Part shown: positions 16,008 through 23,989 of the stretch, piece after piece
How positions within the stretch are numbered: position 1 is the stretch's first letter
Layout: the number at the start of each line of letters is the position of its first letter
Origin: an uncultured Actinomycetes bacterium
GTDB lineage: Bacteria; Actinomycetota; Acidimicrobiia; Acidimicrobiales; RAAP-2
Length of the DNA stretch: 40,185 bases
Assembly: GCA_903893745.1 (NCBI GenBank)
Contig: CAITNF010000012.1
Span: 1-40,185, forward strand
Reading direction: 5' to 3'
Translations under genes and position numbers: made by a program
Notes under the pieces: generated by a model
Database searches by the model: none
What the model was told of the DNA's origin: nothing
The model's input: the letters and a program-made list of their open reading frames with translations, nothing else

Positions 16008-17750
16008 ATGTCACAGTCACGAGGAGCTACGGCTCCCACTTCAGGGGCCCAAGATCACGTCACGCTTGATCGCGTCGCACTCGAGCAGATCGTCGCCGAG
16101 GTCGAGGCGAACGCACTTCGCTGGGCCGCGGTCTCGGCCCAAGAGCGCGCCGCGCTACTCGCTCGCATCGTGCACGATACGTACGCAATTGCCGAAGAGT
16201 GGAATAGCGCGGCCTGTGCCGCGAAGGGACTCGATGCGAACGGTCCCGAAGGTGGCGAGGAACTCTTTAGCGGCATCGGAACGTTCGTTCGGATGGCGCA
16301 AGCGTTTCGTCAGTCAATGCTGGATATTGCGTCGAGTGGACGCCCGCAGTACCCCGGACCGGTCCACCACAAGTCGGGCCAGCGCATTGCCATCCAAGTG
16401 ATGCCCGCCAACACTTTCGACAAGATTCTCTACGGCGGCATTACGGGTGAAGTATGGATGGAACCCGGCGTCAGCGAAGCGGACGTGCGCGCGACGCAGG
16501 CCGGCGCCTACACGTCACCCGAAAGTCACGCGGGCGTGTCGCTCGTGTTGGGAGCGGGCAACGTCGCCTCACTCGGACCTCGCGACGTCTTGACCAAACT
16601 GTTCGCCGAAGGGCGCGTCGTGGTCTTAAAGGCCAACCCGGTAAATGACTACCTCGTGCCCTATTGGCGCCAGGCCTTTGCGGTGTTGATCGACGCGGGC
16701 TTTTTGCGCATCGTAAGTGGTGGCGCGCAGGTTGGAGCCTTTCTCACGACTCTGCCCGCGGTGCACGACATCCACGTCACTGGTTCGGACAAGACGCACG
16801 ACGCGATTGTCTTTGGCGTGGGCCCCGACGGCGAGCGCCGCAAGGCCGCCAACGATCCGTTGATCACCAAGCCAGTGACCTGTGAACTCGGGAACGTCTC
16901 GCCAGTTGTAATCGTGCCGGGGAACTGGACCAAGAAGGAACTGATCTATCAGGCCAAGCACGTTGCCACGATGCTCGCCAACAATGCGGGCTTTAACTGC
17001 CTGTCGCCGCGCGTGCTGATCACGCACCGTGGCTGGGCGCAGCGTGAAGAGTTCTTGAACGAGCTCGAAGCGGTGTTTGCGAGCATCCCTACGCGCAAGG
17101 CCTACTACCCGGGGGCCCTGTCTCGTCGCGACTCTTTTCTCGCGGTGCACCCCGATGCCCATCAGATTGGTTCCGGTGACGGTGAGCGAATGCCCTGGAC
17201 CATCATTCGCGACGTGGACCCAGACGCGACTGACGACATCTGTTTAAACGTGGAAGCCTTTTGCGCCCTCACCAGTGAGACGGCGCTCGAGGCGACCTCA
17301 ACGGCGGACTTCGTGCGCAAGGCCGTCGACTTTTGTAATGACGTTGTGTGGGGCACGCTCTCGATGACGCTATTAGCCGATCCGCGCACGATGAAGGACG
17401 CGACGGTGGGCCCCGTTATCGAGCAGGCCATTGCCGACCTGCGCTACGGCTCGATTGGGGTCAACCTGTGGCACGCGATGAGCTTCGCCTTCTCGACCAC
17501 GGTGTGGGGAGCGTACCCTGGTCACCTCGTGACCGACATCCAGTCGGGCTCGGGTTTCGTCGGTAACGCGTTCCTTTTTGCTCGTCCGCAGAAATCCGTG
17601 GTGCGTGGACCGTTCGTGGCGTCACCGGCTCCGGCGTGGTTCTCAACAAATCAGAACGCTGGCGTCGTGATGCGCAAACTGCTCGCCTTTGAGGTCAAGC
17701 CGTCATGGGCCAAACTGCCCGCGCTGTTGGCCGCCGCGTTAAAGAGCTAA
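16008..17750 (+). CDS. Aldehyde dehydrogenase family protein
   Basis: A 580-residue NAD(P)-dependent ALDH-superfamily enzyme, longer than the usual 480-500 because of extra N-terminal and internal segments. Key residues are visible: VVLKANP (cofactor Lys208), HVTGSDKT (256-263), Glu293 in CELGNVSP and nucleophile Cys331 in NNAGFNCLSP. The ATG at 16008 follows GGGGGAAGGA, a strong Shine-Dalgarno site. It is convergent with gabT with only a 4-nt gap, so aldehyde oxidation following GABA transamination (succinate semialdehyde) is one possible role. However, the sequence is not a standard GabD, so the substrate is left open. Confidence 0.85.
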   Translation: MSQSRGATAPTSGAQDHVTLDRVALEQIVAEVEANALRWAAVSAQERAALLARIVHDTYAIAEEWNSAACAAKGLDANGPEGGEELFSGIGTFVRMAQAFRQSMLDIASSGRPQYPGPVHHKSGQRIAIQVMPANTFDKILYGGITGEVWMEPGVSEADVRATQAGAYTSPESHAGVSLVLGAGNVASLGPRDVLTKLFAEGRVVVLKANPVNDYLVPYWRQAFAVLIDAGFLRIVSGGAQVGAFLTTLPAVHDIHVTGSDKTHDAIVFGVGPDGERRKAANDPLITKPVTCELGNVSPVVIVPGNWTKKELIYQAKHVATMLANNAGFNCLSPRVLITHRGWAQREEFLNELEAVFASIPTRKAYYPGALSRRDSFLAVHPDAHQIGSGDGERMPWTIIRDVDPDATDDICLNVEAFCALTSETALEATSTADFVRKAVDFCNDVVWGTLSMTLLADPRTMKDATVGPVIEQAIADLRYGSIGVNLWHAMSFAFSTTVWGAYPGHLVTDIQSGSGFVGNAFLFARPQKSVVRGPFVASPAPAWFSTNQNAGVVMRKLLAFEVKPSWAKLPALLAAALKS

Positions 17751-17754
17751 CGAC

Positions 17755-19092
17755 TTAGTGAACTGATCGAACGGCGTCGGCGAGCACGCTGAGTCCGTCG
17801 GCCAACTGCTCGTTGGTGATGACCAGTGGCGGTAGTAGTCGAATCACGTTGCCGCTGGTGCCACAGGCCAGCGCGATCACGCCGTGCTGGTTGCAGTAGT
17901 TCACGATGGCCTTGGCCGCCGCCGCGTTGGGCGTCGTGGTGCCGGGCTCAACCAGCTCCATGGCGATCATTGCGCCTCGGCCTCGAATGTCGCCAATCAT
18001 GGCCGTGTCACGTTGCAGATCGCGCAGTGCGGTCGTCACAATCTGACCAATTTCACGAGCCCGACCGAGGAGATCACGGTCGCGCATGGTCTTGATCGTG
18101 GCCAGTGCCGCGACGGCCGCGACGGGGTTGCCACCGTAGGTACCCCCGAGTCCGCCTTCGTGCACCGCGTTCATCAACTCCGCGCGTCCCGTTACTGCGG
18201 CTAAGGGCATTCCGCCGGCCAAACCCTTGGCGGTCGTCACCATGTCGGGGATGACCCCTTCGTGATCGACGGCGAACCAGTCACCAGTTCGACAGAAACC
18301 ACTTTGGATCTCGTCGGCAATAAAGACCACGCCGTTGTCGCTCGTCCACTTCGAGAGCGCGGGCAAGAATCCTTCGGCGGGCACGACGAAGCCACCCTCG
18401 CCCTGGATTGGCTCAATCAAGAGGGCGGCCACGTTGTGCGCGCCCACCGTGGTCTCAATTTCGCTAATGGCGCGTGCGGCGGCTTCGGCACCACTCAGTC
18501 CATCGCGGAAGGGGTAGCTCATAGCCACGCGGTAGATCTCCGGCGCAAAGGGGCCGAAGCGATCCTTGTAGGGCATGTTCTTCGCGGTCAGGGCCATGGT
18601 GAGGTTGGTACGACCGTGGTACGCGTGATCAAACACGATGACGGCCTGGCGACCAGTGGCGAGACGCGCCACCTTGACGGCGTTCTCTACGGCTTCGGCA
18701 CCGGAGTTAAAGAGCGCCGATGTCTTGGCGTGGGTGCCGGGGGTGAGTTTGGCGAGCTCTTCACAGACTTCGATGTAGCTCTCGTAGGGCGTCACCATGA
18801 AACAGGTGTGAGTGAAGGCCGCGACTTGGGCGCTGACGGCATTGATGACTTCGGGCACGGCGTGACCAATGGAGGTCACCGCGATGCCCGAGCCCAGGTC
18901 GAGGATCTGGTTGCCGTCGACGTCGAGCAAGATTGCCCCGTCGGCGCGCTCGATGTAAATCGGAAAGCCGTTGGTGAGACCCGCGCTCACGACGGCCTTG
19001 CGGCGTTCGTGCAGGGCACGAGACTTGGGTCCGGGTAGTTCCGTAACGACCTTGCGCTCAGTTCCGACAACCGGTTCGAGTGATGTAACCAT
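17755..19092 (-). CDS. gabT: 4-aminobutyrate--2-oxoglutarate transaminase
   Basis: A 445-residue class III PLP aminotransferase of the actinobacterial GabT type. Motifs: DLGSGIAVTSIGHAVP, FNSGAEAVENAVK (128-140), FDHAYHGRTNLTMALT, IEPIQGEGGF (226-235), IADEIQSGFCRTG with Asp260/Gln263, and the PLP lysine Lys289 in TTAKGLAGGMP. It converts GABA and 2-oxoglutarate to succinate semialdehyde and glutamate. A Shine-Dalgarno AGAGGAG precedes the ATG. Related aminotransferases with other omega-amino substrates cannot be fully excluded. Confidence 0.9.
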   Translation of the reverse strand: MVTSLEPVVGTERKVVTELPGPKSRALHERRKAVVSAGLTNGFPIYIERADGAILLDVDGNQILDLGSGIAVTSIGHAVPEVINAVSAQVAAFTHTCFMVTPYESYIEVCEELAKLTPGTHAKTSALFNSGAEAVENAVKVARLATGRQAVIVFDHAYHGRTNLTMALTAKNMPYKDRFGPFAPEIYRVAMSYPFRDGLSGAEAAARAISEIETTVGAHNVAALLIEPIQGEGGFVVPAEGFLPALSKWTSDNGVVFIADEIQSGFCRTGDWFAVDHEGVIPDMVTTAKGLAGGMPLAAVTGRAELMNAVHEGGLGGTYGGNPVAAVAALATIKTMRDRDLLGRAREIGQIVTTALRDLQRDTAMIGDIRGRGAMIAMELVEPGTTTPNAAAAKAIVNYCNQHGVIALACGTSGNVIRLLPPLVITNEQLADGLSVLADAVRSVH

Positions 19093-19170
19093 GAGGGCTC
19101 CTCTGCCAGATCCGACCTTCGTCAGACTGTTTCATCGTAGTTCCACCGCCCGCCCGCGCCCTTAACGCGA

Positions 19171-19200
19171 AGAAACGGGTGACCGAAGTCACCCGTTTCT
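19171..19200 (-). terminator. Terminator of tRNA-Ser(CGA)
   Basis: A 13-bp perfect stem AGAAACGGGTGAC / GTCACCCGTTTCT closed by a 4-base loop (TTCG on the minus strand). It begins 3 nt downstream of the tRNA CCA end, with T-rich sequence following on the minus strand. Confidence 0.85.
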
Positions 19201-19203
19201 CAC

Positions 19204-19291
19204 TGGCGGAGGAGGTGGGATTTGAACCCACGGTGCCCGTAGACACAGCAGTTTTCGAGACTGCCCGATTCGGCCGCTCTCGCACCCCTCC
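19204..19291 (-). tRNA. tRNA-Ser(CGA)
   Basis: A class II tRNA on the minus strand. The acceptor GGAGGGG pairs with CTCCTCC (one G-T), the anticodon stem GCAGT/ACTGC holds the loop CTCGAAA with anticodon CGA, and there is a long variable arm and a T arm with GGTTCAAATCC. The discriminator is G and CCA is encoded. It reads UCG codons. Confidence 0.95.
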
Positions 19292-19384
19292 GTGGACGAG
19301 TCTACAACGGTCGAGCGATGGTCTCGAAGTCGCCGTCGCGTCGCGTCGCGTCGTACAGTTCGAAGGGGTAAAGGTGGGTCGAAC

Positions 19385-19846
19385 GTGACGAACACAACGA
19401 GTGATGAACACTTCATGGCGCTCGCGCTCGACGCGGCCCGCGTGGCGAGTTCGCACGATGACGTTCCCGTCGGCTGCGTACTCGTCGAGAATGGTGAGCT
19501 CCTCGCGGTAGGCGAGAATCGTCGCGAGATTGATGGTGACGCCACGGCCCACGCCGAAGTAGTCGCGTTGCGCAACGCGTCGGCGGCGCGCTCGGGGTGG
19601 CGACTCGATGGTGTCACGGCCTACGTCACGCTTGAACCTTGCGTCATGTGCGCGGGAGCTCTCTTGAATGCTCGCGTGGCTCGCGTGGTTATTGCGGCGA
19701 TGGACGAAAAGGCCGGGGCGGTGGGTTCGCGTTACAACCTGCTCCAGGACCCTCGTCTCTTACACGAAGCGACAATTACCTACGACGTGCTCGCGACGGA
19801 CTCGCAGCAACTTCTGCGCGAGTTCTTTCAACAACGTCGCGCGTAA
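19385..19846 (+). CDS. tadA: tRNA-specific adenosine deaminase
   Basis: A 153-residue zinc deaminase. The active-site HAE (His56-Glu58) and PCVMC (Cys86, Cys89) motifs are intact, with the TadA-type ending LLREFF. It deaminates A34 to inosine in tRNA-Arg(ACG), and such a tRNA lies at the left edge of this window. The GTG start at 19385 follows an AGGTGG-like site; a longer frame from 19292 would overlap tRNA-Ser. The stop codon is 1 nt from the stop of the convergent PhnZ-like gene. Confidence 0.92.
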   Translation: MTNTTSDEHFMALALDAARVASSHDDVPVGCVLVENGELLAVGENRREIDGDATAHAEVVALRNASAARSGWRLDGVTAYVTLEPCVMCAGALLNARVARVVIAAMDEKAGAVGSRYNLLQDPRLLHEATITYDVLATDSQQLLREFFQQRRA

Positions 19847-19847
19847 C

Positions 19848-20411
19848 TCAGCGCGGGGGCCGAGCGAGGTTGCGGACAAGTTGTTCGTAGTCACGAAGTG
19901 ATCCAAGGACGAACTCGGTCTGCTTTGCGGTGTCGTCCCACCCACGTAATGCCAACGCCGTAGCGAAACCGGGGTGCGCCTCAAAGCGTTCGCACTCGTC
20001 GTTTGTCAGTAGGCCCCCTTGGGCCCGCAACGTCGCGCGTGACGTGGGCGACAGTTGGTCAACGTACGCGGGTTCACGAGTACAGCGCCAGCGTTTCGCG
20101 GTGACGTGCAGCGCTACTGGCTGGGCGACGAGTGGCCCAAAGATTGGTGCCAGCACTCGGGCTCCGACCGCTTGGTGGTCGTCATCATCACGTTCGAAGT
20201 TAAAGTCCTCAGCGCCCTGAAGGTCCACGACGAAGTGTCCGACGTCGTGAAAGAGCGCTGCCGTAATCAGCTCGTCACTGGCGTGGTGGTGTCGCGCGAG
20301 CGCGGCGCACTGCAGAGCGTGCTCGAGTTGGCTGACGTCCTCGCCGTAACGTTCGTGGCCGCGTAATTCGTAGAGCTCAAAGAGTTCGTCAACTGAAGCT
20401 GGCGCACTCAC
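19848..20411 (-). CDS. phnZ: PhnZ-like HD-domain di-iron phosphonate oxygenase
   Basis: A 187-residue HD-domain protein matching PhnZ/TmpB rather than generic HD hydrolases. Probable iron ligands are His31, His55-Asp56 (FHDVGHF), His79, His102 and Asp160 (GWDD). GEDVSQLEHALQCA, HVTAKR, LSPTSRATLRAQGG and AKQTEF are further family blocks. Tyr22-Gly-Glu24 may correspond to the mobile Tyr/Glu pair of PhnZ, though spaced one residue closer as I recall it. PhnZ cleaves the C-P bond of 1-hydroxy-aminoethylphosphonates with O2, releasing phosphate. The GTG start overlaps the preceding dioxygenase stop as GTGA. The exact phosphonate is unknown. Confidence 0.82.
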   Translation of the reverse strand: MSAPASVDELFELYELRGHERYGEDVSQLEHALQCAALARHHHASDELITAALFHDVGHFVVDLQGAEDFNFERDDDDHQAVGARVLAPIFGPLVAQPVALHVTAKRWRCTREPAYVDQLSPTSRATLRAQGGLLTNDECERFEAHPGFATALALRGWDDTAKQTEFVLGSLRDYEQLVRNLARPPR

Positions 20412-21160
20412 GCCGGCCGTCCCTCGAAGTCACCAATCAGTGAGAGCCGAACCCGGTCGCTTGCCGCCGGGGCGTCAAAGGCCAGCCGTTTGGCCTCGTA
20501 GTAGGCGTCACGCAAGTCACCCTCGGACTGACCGTTGTAGGTCGGGTAGAGCGCTCGACGATCGCGCGTGGAATGGTTCGCACTGCTGCGATGGGGAGTG
20601 AGCGCGTGAAAGAAGAGTGTCTGGCCGGCGCGAAGTTCCGTTGGTTGCCAGTCCAGTGACGCGACGACGTCGGGGTGCAGACAGCCTCGTTCGTCTTGGG
20701 CCAACAACTCGTGGTGCCAGCCCGAAACGATGTCGAGACACCCGTTCTCCACGGTGGCGTCGTCAACGGCGACCATCACACTGAGGACCGAGTCGACGAA
20801 GGGGTACGCGGGTTTGTCCTGGTGAGGAGCGAACCCAGCTCCACCGACCAGTTTGTAGTTGATCTTTTCTTTATAGAGCAGCGCTGGTTCGCCGAGCAGT
20901 TCACTCGCTATGGCACTGATAGCCCCGTCGCAAAGCAGCGCGCGCAGCGCGTGAGAAAACGGCGTGAAGTTCTCCGTGCGTGCGAGCTTTCGCCCGAAGT
21001 CAGTCATTTCGTAGTGGTGAAGCCACTCGCCGTCATCACGCCACGACGCCACTGCGTCAACTTCGTGTTGCAGTTCGTCTACCTCGAGTTCGAGCAGATT
21101 ATCGAGCAAGAGCCAGCCGTGCTGGTCGTAGTGCGCCCGTTGATCAGTAGTGATCATCAC
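20408..21160 (-). CDS. phnY: PhnY/TmpA-like 2-oxoglutarate dioxygenase
   Basis: A 250-residue PhyH-superfamily Fe(II)/2-oxoglutarate oxygenase. The iron triad is His113, Asp115 (GFAPHQDKPAY) and His190 (LTPHRSSAN), with Arg201 following. LLYKEKINYKL, ENGCLDIVSGWHHE and PTYNGQSEGDLRDAYY resemble PhnY and TmpA. These enzymes hydroxylate the alpha carbon of 2-aminoethylphosphonate or its trimethyl form, giving the PhnZ substrate, and the PhnZ-like gene follows directly. The start is GTG 21160 (TAACAT lies 6 nt before it) or the adjacent ATG 21157. It lies 32 bp after heliorhodopsin on the same strand. Confidence 0.82.
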   Translation of the reverse strand: MMITTDQRAHYDQHGWLLLDNLLELEVDELQHEVDAVASWRDDGEWLHHYEMTDFGRKLARTENFTPFSHALRALLCDGAISAIASELLGEPALLYKEKINYKLVGGAGFAPHQDKPAYPFVDSVLSVMVAVDDATVENGCLDIVSGWHHELLAQDERGCLHPDVVASLDWQPTELRAGQTLFFHALTPHRSSANHSTRDRRALYPTYNGQSEGDLRDAYYEAKRLAFDAPAASDRVRLSLIGDFEGRPA

Positions 21161-21166
21161 GTCCCC

Positions 21167-21172
21167 ATGTTA
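21167..21172 (-). promoter_or_regulatory. -10-like hexamer for phnY
   Basis: TAACAT on the minus strand, 6 nt before the GTG at 21160 and inside the 32-bp heliorhodopsin-phnY gap. It could give phnYZ a separate leaderless start. Confidence 0.35.
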
Positions 21173-21192
21173 GGTGGGTCGTAGGTAGAACC

Positions 21193-21963
21193 TCAGTGGC
21201 CCGCGGCCTGCGTGGACGCGAGCGTGGAGGCAAAGATCTGCCAGGCCAGCAGTGACTTGGCCGCTATTGATAACACCAAATAAGTCTTCTCACCAACGAG
21301 GTAGTTGCGGAAGCGACCGACCTGGCGATACTGCAGGTACTGGACTAACGCAAAACAGTTAAAGAAGATAAACAGTGAGACGTAGATACCGTAGACAAAG
21401 CCCGGCGCGTGGTCGCGGGCCCCCGGGCCGACGAGGTAGACACCAATGGCCAGCCAGGGCAGCACGCCCGCCACGCATCCGAGCCAGAACGGCATGAGGC
21501 TGGCACCCGGCTCTTCGTAGCGTTCTTGCATCCAACCAAAACCAATCATTGACGCGTTGACGCCAATCAGCGCAATCAACGCCGCCACGTCCTCAATGCC
21601 GGTTAATTGGGCAATGGCCAGAATCATGAGCGATGACGAGAGTGAGTACTCCAGCCAGCGAAAGGGGTTCTGATTTTTTGCGAGTCCCGCTTCGTAGGTC
21701 GTCCGCATGGGTAGCGCCACGATGAAGTGGGCCAGAGCCGAGAGGATGAAGAAGGCGACAATGATCCCCGCCATCGGAATATTGAAGAAGTGCACCATTT
21801 GATGTTTGGTTGATGCTCCCGGCGGTCCGGCCATGAAGTTGGCGCTCACGGGCAGAGCAAATGAGTTGGCCAAGACGAGAATGACCAGAGCCGAAACTGC
21901 GTGCAGGGTGCCCGCGATCAAGTTGTAGCGGCGCAATGTAGTAAAGCCAGAAGAGTTGTCCAT
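21193..21963 (-). CDS. Heliorhodopsin
   Basis: A 256-residue seven-helix retinal protein of the heliorhodopsin family, which inserts with inverted orientation relative to type 1 rhodopsins. Blocks nearly the same as those I recall from the actinobacterial reference protein 48C12 are present: NFMAGPPGA, NPFRWLEYSLSSS with counter-ion Glu105, GVNASMIGFGW, PFWLGCVAGVLPW, PGFVYGIYVSLFIFFN, ALVQYLQY and AAKSLLAWQIF with Schiff-base Lys236. His21 and His79 are also kept. The role is probably light sensing rather than pumping. TACAGT lies 8 nt before the ATG. The gene is followed by phnY after 32 bp. No retinal synthesis gene is in the window. Confidence 0.96.
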   Translation of the reverse strand: MDNSSGFTTLRRYNLIAGTLHAVSALVILVLANSFALPVSANFMAGPPGASTKHQMVHFFNIPMAGIIVAFFILSALAHFIVALPMRTTYEAGLAKNQNPFRWLEYSLSSSLMILAIAQLTGIEDVAALIALIGVNASMIGFGWMQERYEEPGASLMPFWLGCVAGVLPWLAIGVYLVGPGARDHAPGFVYGIYVSLFIFFNCFALVQYLQYRQVGRFRNYLVGEKTYLVLSIAAKSLLAWQIFASTLASTQAAGH

Positions 21964-22051
21964 AGTCCTTTACTGTACTGTCGACCGCTCGGTTAATGAT
22001 GGTGGGTGCGCCAGTTGAATAACGTGACGAACCATCGCCAGACTGGTCCGG

Positions 22052-22693
22052 CTATTCAACAATCGGGGCGAGTACGCCCCTCAACGCGCGTCCGCGCAGG
22101 CGATGGCGACTGACCTGGATCAAGATGACCAGAGCGGAAGGGACCATCACCACCGACGGCAACGCCACGGGCGGTTGGTGAATTAACACGCCGTAGAGGG
22201 CCCACGCGAGTCCCGTAAGTGTGGCGAGAGCCCAGCTCACTACCGAGACACCCTCGAGATTGCTACTGCGAAGGGCCACCACCATCTGGGGAAGATACAT
22301 CGTGACCGCACTGACGTCCGAGAGCGTGGCGAGAATCCAGCGCCAGTGAGGCGAAAGGCCAGCCAGCGAGACGAGCAAGGTGATGATGGTGATGATCAGT
22401 GCGCCGACTACCGCGCGGCGCACGGCGTGTTGGCGACGAGCGGCGACGGCGACGACGATGCCCGCCACGATAAGAAAGGGAATGTTCGCGTAGATCTCCG
22501 CGGGAACGTGATAGATCAAACCGTAGCCAGTCCACAGCTCAGTGACGAAGGCCGAGAGAATCCAGGTATCAAGCGACACACCCTGCGCGCCGCTGGTGCG
22601 AAAACGCAGAGCCTGCGCCACGCACTGCAGAACCGAGAGGGTTGGTGCGATGAAACTAAGGGTGAGGACAAAGCCGGAAGTTGCGAGCAGCAC
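22052..22693 (-). CDS. PQ-loop / SWEET-like membrane protein
   Basis: A 213-residue protein with about seven hydrophobic segments arranged as two PQ-loop-like repeats. The second is clear: MYLPQMVVALRSSNLEGVS (about 132-150) followed by WALATLTGLAWALYGVL. The first, AQALRFRTSGAQGVSLDTWI, lacks the PQ dipeptide. Families with this fold include SWEET sugar transporters and other small-solute carriers; the substrate is unknown. The GTG start at 22693 has GAGGG before it and a TAGAAC hexamer 6 nt upstream. It lies 88 bp upstream of heliorhodopsin on the same strand and may be co-transcribed with it. Confidence 0.72.
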   Translation of the reverse strand: MLLATSGFVLTLSFIAPTLSVLQCVAQALRFRTSGAQGVSLDTWILSAFVTELWTGYGLIYHVPAEIYANIPFLIVAGIVVAVAARRQHAVRRAVVGALIITIITLLVSLAGLSPHWRWILATLSDVSAVTMYLPQMVVALRSSNLEGVSVVSWALATLTGLAWALYGVLIHQPPVALPSVVMVPSALVILIQVSRHRLRGRALRGVLAPIVE

Positions 22694-22787
22694 CCCTCAG
22701 TTCTAGTCGTGTGGCCAATAAAGAATGTGAGTACCCACAAATGTCGGTCGAGCACCGTCGTGTACGCCCGACCACGCGCAGCGTTCG

Positions 22788-22847
22788 CGAAGTCACGAAG
22801 AACCCCGCTGGACCTTTCACGGCCCAGGGGGGTTCTTCGTGACTTCG
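22788..22847. terminator. Long hairpin between tRNA-Ser(GGA) and the PQ-loop gene
   Basis: A perfect 19-bp inverted repeat (CGAAGTCACGAAGAACCCC with its complement) around a 22-nt loop that can itself pair CTGG with CCAG. No T tract follows on either strand. It may terminate tRNA-Ser transcription about 130 bp downstream of the tRNA, or act as a 5' element of the PQ-loop gene. The rest of the 282-bp gap shows nothing recognisable. Confidence 0.55.
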
Positions 22848-22975
22848 ACACCTACAACGGCACCACTGCACCGCGCTCACTCGACGAAGTTGGAGATCCA
22901 ACCCATCGAACTCGCAGAAATTGATCCGATTCGGACTTTTGTATCTCCGAACCGCCTATTTCTATATTGACCTGC

Positions 22976-23063
22976 TGGCGGAGGAGGTGGGATTTGAACC
23001 CACGGTAGGTTGCCCTACACACGATTTCCAATCGTGCCGATTCGGCCGCTCTCGCACTCCTCC
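22976..23063 (-). tRNA. tRNA-Ser(GGA)
   Basis: A class II tRNA on the minus strand. The acceptor is GGAGGAG, the anticodon stem CACGA/TCGTG holds the loop TTGGAAA with anticodon GGA, there is a long variable arm, and the T arm contains GGTTCAAATCC. The discriminator is G and CCA is encoded. It shares its T arm and acceptor 3' strand with tRNA-Ser(CGA) at 19204. Confidence 0.95.
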
Positions 23064-23123
23064 TAGATTCCGACCTTTCTTTTTAAAAAGTGTCGGCTCG
23101 CAAGGCTACCGGAGACACCGAAT

Positions 23124-23146
23124 GGGTGGCGAAAAAGCCATCACCC
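23124..23146 (-). terminator. Weak hairpin downstream of the secreted-protein gene
   Basis: An imperfect stem (GGGTGATGGC with GCCACCC on the minus strand) around TTTTTC, about 110 bp after the stop codon at 23255 and before tRNA-Ser. It is a possible but weak terminator. Confidence 0.3.
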
Positions 23147-23254
23147 GCCGTCACGCGTCAAGGTTCGGTCCCACTTGATGAACAATGAATTAACCGAGTT
23201 GCGAGAGCAGGTTTGCCGAGGCGGCCCTGTTCAAACTCGTACGCGCGGTAGCAA

Positions 23255-23899
23255 CTACGAGATCGTGGTGGACGTTGCGGGAACAGTAGTGGTGGTTGGG
23301 GAGTCCTGGTGGAGACGCAAGGTAAAGGTGCCACTGATTGGTGAACCTACCGGACCGGTTCGAGTTCCCGTATACAAGCCAAAGCCGTGGGTGTTCGCGT
23401 ACGTTCCGGTTCCTCCGATGACGCGCAGCGGTGCCTTGAAGTTGTAGGCGCCACCGGATGAACGAGTGAGACCATTCATACTGACGCCCAAGGTGGAACT
23501 ATCCGAGAAGGTGAAGGTGACGAATCCATTGAAGTGGCCAACGCCATTGACGTAGACCAACCCACCGAGTAACTCGATGGCGGTCGGGGTCGCGAGACTG
23601 GTCGACGTGCCGGTCAGTTCGTTAAAACCGTACGTGGTCGCCGTACCAACACTGTGCAACGCGTTCCAGGGCGAGGTCAACGTCGCATTGAGCGTCATGG
23701 TAGGAGTCCACGACGAATGGTGGTGACTCGATTTACCGTCGTGTGAGGACTTTGCGTGTTTGGCGGTATCGGCCGCCGCGATGGTGGACCCTCCCACGAC
23801 TAACCCGAGGGCAATGGTCGTCGCCGCAATTCGTCGCACCGTCGAACTCAGTGCACGACCGTCTCGCGCGGTAGTTCGGTTCTCTCGTCCTAGCAACAT
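23255..23899 (-). CDS. Secreted beta-rich protein
   Basis: A 214-residue exported protein. A basic N-terminus and hydrophobic core (IAATTIALGLVVGGS) end near AAADTA. This is followed by a His/Ser/Lys-rich stretch, a beta-rich domain with LRVIGGTGTYANTHGFGLY near residues 158-176, and a Thr-rich tail. The GGTGxYAxxxG pattern recalls the barrel of allene oxide cyclase/dirigent-like proteins, but this is a loose match and no function is assigned. A near-ideal Shine-Dalgarno AAGGAG lies 6 nt before the ATG. It is divergent from the structured RNA and photolyase unit. Confidence 0.7.
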   Translation of the reverse strand: MLLGRENRTTARDGRALSSTVRRIAATTIALGLVVGGSTIAAADTAKHAKSSHDGKSSHHHSSWTPTMTLNATLTSPWNALHSVGTATTYGFNELTGTSTSLATPTAIELLGGLVYVNGVGHFNGFVTFTFSDSSTLGVSMNGLTRSSGGAYNFKAPLRVIGGTGTYANTHGFGLYTGTRTGPVGSPISGTFTLRLHQDSPTTTTVPATSTTIS

Positions 23900-23989
23900 G
23901 GAATTCTCCTTAAGGGTGAATTTTTCTCACCCCAAAGTAGCGGAGTTGGGGCTTGTTGGGTATTCAACCTTGTAATTGCTGGTAACTAC

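Noticed and set aside
19179-19388. Plus-strand frame reading EEVGFEPTVPV over tRNA-Ser(CGA), and the similar frame at 22921-23178 over tRNA-Ser(GGA).
   Set aside because: Both are antisense translations of serine tRNA genes, a recurrent artefact, with no Shine-Dalgarno site or family match.
23175-23447. Plus-strand ORF of 90 codons antisense to the secreted-protein gene.
   Set aside because: The minus-strand gene has a signal peptide, an ideal Shine-Dalgarno site and sensible composition; the antisense frame has none of these.
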